Part shown: positions 56,416-64,000 of the stretch, piece after piece
Numbering within the stretch: position 1 is the first letter of the stretch
Layout: every line of letters starts with the position of its first letter
Origin: Cupriavidus taiwanensis
GTDB taxonomy: Bacteria > Pseudomonadota > Gammaproteobacteria > Burkholderiales > Burkholderiaceae
Assembly (NCBI RefSeq): GCF_900250075.1
Contig: NZ_LT977070.1
Span: forward strand, 2,646,894-2,710,893
Reading direction: 5' to 3'
DNA length: 64,000 nucleotides
Notes under the pieces: model-generated
What the model saw: the letters and a program-made list of their open reading frames with translations, nothing else
What the model was told of the DNA's origin: nothing
Database searches by the model: none
Program-made: the position numbers and the translations under genes

Positions 56416-57420
56416 ATGGCCGTATTCACCACGGTCTCGCAGGACGAGATCGCACGCTGGCTGCTGGATTTCGACCTTGGCGAAGTGCGCGACCTGCGCG
56501 GCATCGCCTCGGGCATCGAGAACAGCAATTTTTTCCTCACCATGGAGCACGAGGGCCAGACGCGCCAGTACGTGCTGACCATCTTCGAGCGGCTGTCGTT
56601 CGCGCAGTTGCCCTATTACCTGCACCTGATGGCGCATCTGGCCGAGCGCGGCATCCGCGTGCCCGCGCCGATCCCGGCGCGCGACGGCGAGATCCTGCGC
56701 CCGCTCAAGGGCAAGCCCGCCACCATCGTCACGCGCCTGCCCGGGGCGTCGCAGCTGGCCCCCGACGCGCAGCACTGCGCCGAGGTCGGCGACATGCTGG
56801 CGCGCATGCACCTGGCCGGCGCCGACTACCCGCGCCGCCAGCCCAACCTGCGCAGCCTGCCATGGTGGCAGCAGACCGAGCGCGAGATCCTGCCCTTCCT
56901 CGATGCCGGCCAGCGCGCGCTGCTGCAACGGGAAATCGCCCACCAGGCAGCGTTCTTCGCCAGCGCGGCGTACGCCAGCCTGGGCGAAGGCCCGTGTCAC
57001 TGCGACCTGTTCCGCGACAACGCGCTGTTCGAGGAAGACCCCAGCGGCCGCCACCGGCTGGGCGGCTTCTTCGATTTCTACTTCGCCGGCAACGACAAGT
57101 GGCTGTTCGACCTGGCGGTCACCGTCAACGACTGGTGCATCGACCTCGCCAGCGGCGAACTCGACCCCGCGCGCGCGCAGGCGCTGCTGCGGGCTTATCA
57201 TGCGGTCAGGCCGCTGACCGGGACCGAGGCCGCGCACTGGCAGGACATGCTGCGCGCGGGCGCGTTGCGCTTCTGGGTGTCGCGACTGTGGGACTTCTAC
57301 CTGCCGCGCGAGGCCGACATGCTGCAGCCGCACGATCCGACCCATTTCGAACGCATCCTGCGCCGGCGCCTGGACGCACAACCCGCGAACCCCGAGAGCG
57401 CCCCGCTCCCCTGGATCTGA
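56416..57420 (+). CDS. thrB: Homoserine kinase (APH-fold ThrB)
   Basis: This enzyme phosphorylates homoserine on the way to threonine. At 334 residues it belongs to the aminoglycoside-phosphotransferase-like branch used by pseudomonads and betaproteobacteria, not the GHMP type of E. coli. The motifs are [20 protein letters not shown] at the start, the catalytic loop [16 protein letters not shown] and the metal-binding [12 protein letters not shown]. It sits between DUF2782 and BPSS1780 genes, the usual order. Confidence 0.93.
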   Translation: MAVFTTVSQDEIARWLLDFDLGEVRDLRGIASGIENSNFFLTMEHEGQTRQYVLTIFERLSFAQLPYYLHLMAHLAERGIRVPAPIPARDGEILRPLKGKPATIVTRLPGASQLAPDAQHCAEVGDMLARMHLAGADYPRRQPNLRSLPWWQQTEREILPFLDAGQRALLQREIAHQAAFFASAAYASLGEGPCHCDLFRDNALFEEDPSGRHRLGGFFDFYFAGNDKWLFDLAVTVNDWCIDLASGELDPARAQALLRAYHAVRPLTGTEAAHWQDMLRAGALRFWVSRLWDFYLPREADMLQPHDPTHFERILRRRLDAQPANPESAPLPWI

Positions 57421-57425
57421 CCCGT

Positions 57426-58232
57426 ATGCAACTACTGGAAGTCCCTGCCAAGGAAGGCTACACCTGGTTCCGCCAGGGCATCTGGCTGTTCCGCAAGAAC
57501 CCGCTGACCTTCCTGATGCTGCTGTTCGTTTACCTGATCGCTGCGCAGCTTGCCATCGTGGTGCCGCTGATCGGCATCATCGCGCTGCTGGTGGTCACCC
57601 CGGGCCTGTCGGTCGGCGTGATGACCGCCTGCCGCGACGTAATCCAGAACAAGCGGGTGCTGCCCACCGTGCTGCTGGCGGGCTTCCGCGCCAACGGCAA
57701 GGAAGCCACGCGCAACCTGCTGGTGCTGGGCGGCATCTACGCCGGGCTGGTCTTCATACTGGGGCTGATCGCCGGCGCGGTGGTCGACATGAGCGCGCTG
57801 GTGCCGATCGTGCTGAAGGAAGAAGCGCCGACCGCCGAGGCGGTGCGCCAGCTGTACTACGCCATGCTGATCGGCGCGCTGCTGTACACCCCGATCGCGA
57901 TGATGTTCTGGTTCGCACCGCTGCTGGCCGCCTGGCACGGCGTGCCGCCGGTCAAGGCGCTGTTCTTCAGCTGGACCGCGTGCTGGCGCAACCGCGGCGC
58001 GTTCTTCACCTACGCGGTGCTGTTCGCGATGCTGCTGGTGGCGATCCCGTTCTTCCTGGAGGCGGTGTTCAGCGCCTTCGGCGCCGAGACGGTGCTGTCG
58101 TTCCTGGTCACGCCGTATTCGCTGCTGATGCTGGCGATCTTGTACTGCTCGTTCTATGCGACGTACCGCGGCTGCTTCAACGTGACCCCGCCGGGGGTAG
58201 AGCCGGCTGCGCCGGCCACGCCGGGGGCCTGA
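57426..58232 (+). CDS. BPSS1780-family membrane protein
   Basis: This 268-residue integral membrane protein starts VPAKEGYTWFRQGIWLFRKN and has about six transmembrane helices (for example TFLMLLFVYLIAAQLAIVVP, GALLYTPIAMMFWFAPLLAA and VLFAMLLVAIPFFLEAVF). It contains the family's PGLSVGVMTACRDV and FFSWTACWRNRGAFFTYAVL. It follows thrB by 5 bases in one operon. The function is unknown; a role in envelope maintenance is only conjecture. Confidence 0.83.
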   Translation: MQLLEVPAKEGYTWFRQGIWLFRKNPLTFLMLLFVYLIAAQLAIVVPLIGIIALLVVTPGLSVGVMTACRDVIQNKRVLPTVLLAGFRANGKEATRNLLVLGGIYAGLVFILGLIAGAVVDMSALVPIVLKEEAPTAEAVRQLYYAMLIGALLYTPIAMMFWFAPLLAAWHGVPPVKALFFSWTACWRNRGAFFTYAVLFAMLLVAIPFFLEAVFSAFGAETVLSFLVTPYSLLMLAILYCSFYATYRGCFNVTPPGVEPAAPATPGA

Positions 58233-58254
58233 CCACAAGCGCTTGCTACCCGAT

Positions 58255-58294
58255 GGTTTGCTCCCTCTCCCGCTTGCGGGAGAGGGAGCAAACC
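58255..58294. repeat. Perfect 40-base inverted repeat, REP-like terminator
   Basis: Two 19-base arms (GGTTTGCTCCCTCTCCCGC and its exact complement) surround a TT loop between convergent genes. The CCCTCTCCCGC-TT-GCGGGAGAGGG core looks like a dispersed extragenic repeat of GC-rich proteobacteria and probably also stops transcription from both sides. Confidence 0.8.
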
Positions 58295-58322
58295 AGCATG
58301 ACGCGAGACGGCGCTCGCTACC

Positions 58323-60671
<2,349 letters not shown>

Positions 60672-60698
60672 CGGAAAGGCCTAATGGAATCGCCCGCA

Positions 60699-60704
60699 AT
60701 TATA
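60699..60704 (-). promoter_or_regulatory. -10 box for uvrD
   Basis: TATAAT on the minus strand, 28 bases before the uvrD ATG. No strong -35 is seen. Confidence 0.55.
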
Positions 60705-60814
60705 CCGGGGGCCCCTGTTGCATGAATCACATCCGGCCCCGCCGCCAGGGCGCGCGCACGGGTCGCGGACCGGCCGCCGCCGGCCACGAAATAGGCACCA
60801 CGCGCCCGCCCCCG

Positions 60815-60820
60815 TATAAT
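60815..60820 (+). promoter_or_regulatory. -10 box for valS
   Basis: TATAAT on the plus strand about 107 bases before the valS ATG, leaving a leader of about 100 bases. Confidence 0.55.
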
Positions 60821-60926
60821 TTGTGGTTTCACTGGCGCCAGGCCGGCCATCGCAGGCCGCCAGCGACCGCCAGGCGCAGGGCACCGCACCTGCCACGCAT
60901 CCAGACGCCAACCTCGACATCCCAGC

Positions 60927-63794
60927 ATGACCGCCCAAGACCAATCGCTTGCCAAGAGCTTCGAACCCGCCGCCATCGAGGCGAAATGGGGCCCCGAGTG
61001 GGAGAAGCGCGGCATCGCCAAGCCGACCTTCGACCCTGCCCGCCCGGACTTCGCGATCCAGCTGCCGCCGCCGAATGTGACCGGCACGCTGCACATGGGC
61101 CATGCCTTCAACCAGACCATCATGGACGGCCTGGCGCGCCACGCGCGCATGCTGGGCGCCAATACGCTGTGGGTGCCGGGCACCGACCACGCCGGCATCG
61201 CCACCCAGATCGTGGTGGAGCGCCAGCTCGAGGGCCAGGGCGTGTCGCGCCACGACCTCGGCCGCGAGAAGTTCACCGAGAAGGTGTGGGCCTGGAAGGA
61301 AGAGTCGGGCTCGACCATCACGCGCCAGGTGCGGCGCATGGGCGCGTCGATCGACTGGAGCCGCGAGTACTTCACCATGTCGCCCGAGATGTCGAAGGCG
61401 GTCACCGAAGTCTTCGTGCGGCTGTACGAGCAAGGCCTGATCTATCGCGGCAAGCGCCTGGTCAACTGGGACCCGGTGCTGGGCACGGCGGTGTCGGACC
61501 TGGAAGTCGACAGCGTCGAGGAAGAAGGCTCGCTGTGGCATATCCGCTATCCGCTGGTCGAGGCCGACGCCAAGGGCGGGCTGACCCACCTGACCGTGGC
61601 CACCACGCGTCCGGAAACCATGCTGGGCGACGTCGCCGTGATGGTGCATCCGGAAGACGAGCGCTACGCGCACCTGATCGGCAAGTCGGTGCACCTGCCG
61701 CTGACCGGCCGCCAGATCCCGGTGATCGCCGACGAATACGTCGACCGCGAGTTCGGCACCGGCGTGGTCAAGGTGACCCCGGGCCACGACTTCAACGACT
61801 ATGCCGTGGGCCTGCGCCACAACCTGCCGCAGCTGTCGATCCTGACGCTCGACGCGAAGATCGTTGCCGACGCCCCCGCCGCCTATGCCGGCCTGGACCG
61901 CTTCGATGCGCGCAAGGCCATTGTCGACGACCTCGACAAGCAGGGCCTGCTGGAAGACGTCAAGAAGCACAAGCTGATGACCCCGCGCAGCGAGCGCACC
62001 GGCAGCGCGATCGAGCCGATGCTGACCGACCAGTGGTTCGTCGCCATGAGCAAGCCGGCGCCGGAAGGCACCTTCTACCCGGGCCGCTCGATCGCCGAGG
62101 TCGCGCTCGAGGCGGTGCAGAGCGGCGAGATCAAGCTGGTGCCGGAAAACTGGATCAGCACCTACAACCAGTGGCTGGGCAATATCCAGGACTGGTGCAT
62201 CTCGCGCCAGCTGTGGTGGGGCCACCAGATCCCGGCGTGGTACGACGATGCCGGCAACTGCTTTGTCGGCCGCACCGAAGAAGAAGCTGCCGCCAAGGCG
62301 AAGGCCGCCGGCAGCACCGGCACGCTGCGCCGCGAGGAAGACGTGCTCGACACCTGGTTCTCGTCGGCGCTGGTGCCGTTCTCCTCGCTGGGCTGGCCCG
62401 AGGAAACGCCTGAGCTGAAGCACTTCCTGCCGTCGTCGGTGCTGGTCACCGGCTACGACATCATCTTCTTCTGGGTGGCGCGCATGGTCATGATGACCAA
62501 GCACTTCACCGGCAAGGTGCCCTTCCACACCGTCTACGTGCATGGCCTGGTGCGCGATTCGGAAGGCAAGAAGATGAGCAAGTCCGAGGGCAACACGCTC
62601 GACCCGGTCGACCTGATCGACGGCATCGACCTCGATACGCTGCTCAAGAAGCGCACCACCGGCCTGCGCCGGCCCAAGGATGCGCCCAAGATCGAGAAGA
62701 AGACGAAGAAGGAATTCCCCGAGGGCATTCCGGCCTTCGGCGCCGACGCGCTGCGCTTCACCTTCGCGTCGCTGGCCACGCTCGGGCGCAACATCAACTT
62801 CGATACCGGCCGCTGCGAGGGCTACCGCAATTTCTGCAACAAGCTGTGGAATGCGACCCGCTTCGTGCTGATGAACACCGAGGGCCATGACTGCGGCATG
62901 GGTCCGTGCAACCAGGACTGCGGCCCGGACGGCTACCTCGATTTCTCGCAGGCGGACCGCTGGATCGTGTCGCTGCTGCAGCGCGTGGAGGCCGAGGTCG
63001 AAAAGGGCTTCGCCGAGTACCGCTTCGACAATATCGCCAACGCCATCTACAAGTTCGTCTGGGACGAGTACTGCGACTGGTACCTTGAACTGGCCAAGGT
63101 GCAGATCCAGAACGGCACCGAAGCCCAGCAGCGCGCCACCCGCCGCACCCTGCTGCGCGTGCTCGAGACCGTGCTGCGGCTGGCGCATCCGGTGATCCCG
63201 TTCATTACCGAGGAACTGTGGCAGAAGGTGGCCCCGCTGGCCGGGCGCGCCAGCGGCGATGGTGCGGAAACCATCGCATTGCAGCCGTATCCGCTGCCCG
63301 CCGTCGCCAAGATCGACGAGAATGCCGAGCAGTGGGTCGCGCGCCTGAAGGAAGTGATCGATGCCTGCCGGAACCTGCGCGGCGAGATGAACATCTCGCC
63401 GGCCCAGCGCATCCCGCTCTATGCGGAGGGCGACAGCGCCTTCCTGAAGGCGGCGAGCGCACATATCCAGGCGCTGGCGAAACTTTCGGAGGTGCGGGTC
63501 TTCGAAGATGAAGCCTCCCTGCAAGCGGAGGGCGCCGGTGCGCCGGTCGCCATTGCCGGGGGCAACCACCTGCTGCTGAAGATCGAGATCGATGTCGCCG
63601 CCGAGCGCGCGCGCCTGTCGAAGGAAGTCGAACGCATCGGTGGTGAAATCGGCAAGTGCCGCGCCAAGCTGTCGAACGAGAGCTTTGTCGCCAAGGCACC
63701 GCCCGCGGTGGTGGCGCAAGAGACGCAGCGCCTGTCCGATTTCGAGCAAACGCTGGCCAAGCTGCAGGGCCAGCTGCAGCGGCTGCCGGCCTGA
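60927..63794 (+). CDS. valS: Valyl-tRNA synthetase
   Basis: ValS charges tRNA(Val). The 955-residue class I enzyme has the HIGH motif in [18 protein letters not shown] and the KMSKS motif in [12 protein letters not shown]. The editing domain has [20 protein letters not shown]. The catalytic-core segment [14 protein letters not shown], the anticodon-binding domain, and a C-terminal coiled coil ([20 protein letters not shown], then [10 protein letters not shown]) follow. All regions are intact and the length is as expected. galU starts 138 bases after it. Confidence 0.97.
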   Translation: MTAQDQSLAKSFEPAAIEAKWGPEWEKRGIAKPTFDPARPDFAIQLPPPNVTGTLHMGHAFNQTIMDGLARHARMLGANTLWVPGTDHAGIATQIVVERQLEGQGVSRHDLGREKFTEKVWAWKEESGSTITRQVRRMGASIDWSREYFTMSPEMSKAVTEVFVRLYEQGLIYRGKRLVNWDPVLGTAVSDLEVDSVEEEGSLWHIRYPLVEADAKGGLTHLTVATTRPETMLGDVAVMVHPEDERYAHLIGKSVHLPLTGRQIPVIADEYVDREFGTGVVKVTPGHDFNDYAVGLRHNLPQLSILTLDAKIVADAPAAYAGLDRFDARKAIVDDLDKQGLLEDVKKHKLMTPRSERTGSAIEPMLTDQWFVAMSKPAPEGTFYPGRSIAEVALEAVQSGEIKLVPENWISTYNQWLGNIQDWCISRQLWWGHQIPAWYDDAGNCFVGRTEEEAAAKAKAAGSTGTLRREEDVLDTWFSSALVPFSSLGWPEETPELKHFLPSSVLVTGYDIIFFWVARMVMMTKHFTGKVPFHTVYVHGLVRDSEGKKMSKSEGNTLDPVDLIDGIDLDTLLKKRTTGLRRPKDAPKIEKKTKKEFPEGIPAFGADALRFTFASLATLGRNINFDTGRCEGYRNFCNKLWNATRFVLMNTEGHDCGMGPCNQDCGPDGYLDFSQADRWIVSLLQRVEAEVEKGFAEYRFDNIANAIYKFVWDEYCDWYLELAKVQIQNGTEAQQRATRRTLLRVLETVLRLAHPVIPFITEELWQKVAPLAGRASGDGAETIALQPYPLPAVAKIDENAEQWVARLKEVIDACRNLRGEMNISPAQRIPLYAEGDSAFLKAASAHIQALAKLSEVRVFEDEASLQAEGAGAPVAIAGGNHLLLKIEIDVAAERARLSKEVERIGGEIGKCRAKLSNESFVAKAPPAVVAQETQRLSDFEQTLAKLQGQLQRLPA

Positions 63795-63826
63795 CCCGAG
63801 GGTCAGTCAGGCGGCCTGCATCACGC

Positions 63827-63900
63827 CCCTGCCAGCCGGGGGTTCTGTGCGGCATCGTCGGACAGAACCGGACAGACGGCGCCCACGCTGGCTGGCAGGG
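63827..63900. repeat. Nested inverted repeats between valS and galU
   Basis: An outer 11-bp perfect stem (CCCTGCCAGCC at 63827-63837 and its complement at 63890-63900) encloses an inner 8-bp stem (GGTTCTGT 63841-63848 / ACAGAACC 63862-63869). There is no T-run after it. It could be a structured galU leader, a weak terminator or a small repeat element. Confidence 0.55.
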
Positions 63901-63932
63901 TTATGGACTGGAATCTGAGAGGTACACCTGAT

Positions 63933-64000
63933 ATGGAAAATCGCGTCACCAAGGCTGTGTTCCCGGTTGCGGGCCTGGGCACCCGCTTCCTGCCAGCCAC
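63933..64000 (+). CDS. galU: UTP-glucose-1-phosphate uridylyltransferase (start only)
   Basis: The visible 22 codons read MENRVTKAVFPVAGLGTRFL and continue PA. The GLGTRFLP motif is the nucleotide-binding loop of GalU-type pyrophosphorylases, which make UDP-glucose for envelope polysaccharides. GAGAGGT lies just upstream of ATG 63933. The rest of the gene is outside the window. Confidence 0.85.
   Translation, partial: MENRVTKAVFPVAGLGTRFLPA

Noticed and set aside
60681..63749. 1022-codon open frame opposite valS
   Set aside because: It lies antisense to an intact, motif-complete valS; no plausible protein features.

Overview
The window is GC-rich, densely packed betaproteobacterial chromosome, most likely Burkholderiaceae and probably Cupriavidus or a close relative. 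The basis is gene content and order (rpsU-yqeY-dnaG-rpoD, polA next to a DUF2782 gene and thrB, xseB-ispA-dxs), strong G/C preference at third codon positions, and PHB-related genes. No plasmid, phage structural, transposase, integrase or CRISPR signature was seen.

Layout. 0-16 kb is housekeeping: a partial egtD, a Mn2+ (yybP-ykoY) riboswitch before a TerC-family exporter, thyA-folA, pmbA, darP-mog, an AEC permease, orn, an M48 protease with rsgA, a CobD/CbiB-like membrane protein, a pirin/LysR divergent pair, gluQ and rhlE. 16.7-20.4 kb is a small catabolic module: a Bug binding protein and a CoA-transferase, divergent from an IclR regulator with a strong palindromic operator. 20.8-24.6 kb holds small proteins, a nucleoside deaminase, a lipoprotein and a Tat-exported phosphocholine-specific phospholipase C.

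24.6-32.4 kb is the accessory part. It has a phasin-like protein with a PHB depolymerase, then a tandem-HTH LuxR regulator broken by a one-base shift in an A6 run. Next come a Gly-rich protein built of 55-residue repeats (frame broken by a 14-bp deletion in the last repeat), a subtilisin-family protease with no visible signal peptide, two membrane proteins (one DUF4239) and a GH19 lysozyme/chitinase. This stretch lies on the 3' side of a CAU-anticodon tRNA. The repeat-protein/subtilase cluster is my best candidate for an undescribed system.

32.4-38.1 kb is the macromolecular synthesis operon (rpsU, yqeY, dnaG, rpoD) on the minus strand. 38-49 kb holds an HI0933-family flavoprotein, tsaD, folE2, xseB-ispA-dxs, a Rieske oxygenase, an EamA permease, a sulfurtransferase and a ZIP transporter. 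49-64 kb holds a dienelactone hydrolase, type II NADH dehydrogenase, polA, a LOG-family protein, DUF2782-thrB-BPSS1780, uvrD, valS and the start of galU.

Thymidylate and folate enzymes (ThyA, FolA, FolE2), isoprenoid supply (Dxs, IspA) and replication, repair and translation factors make most of the window core genome. Many long overlapping reading frames on the strand opposite these genes are by-products of high GC. All assignments were made by reading the sequence; none was checked against a database.
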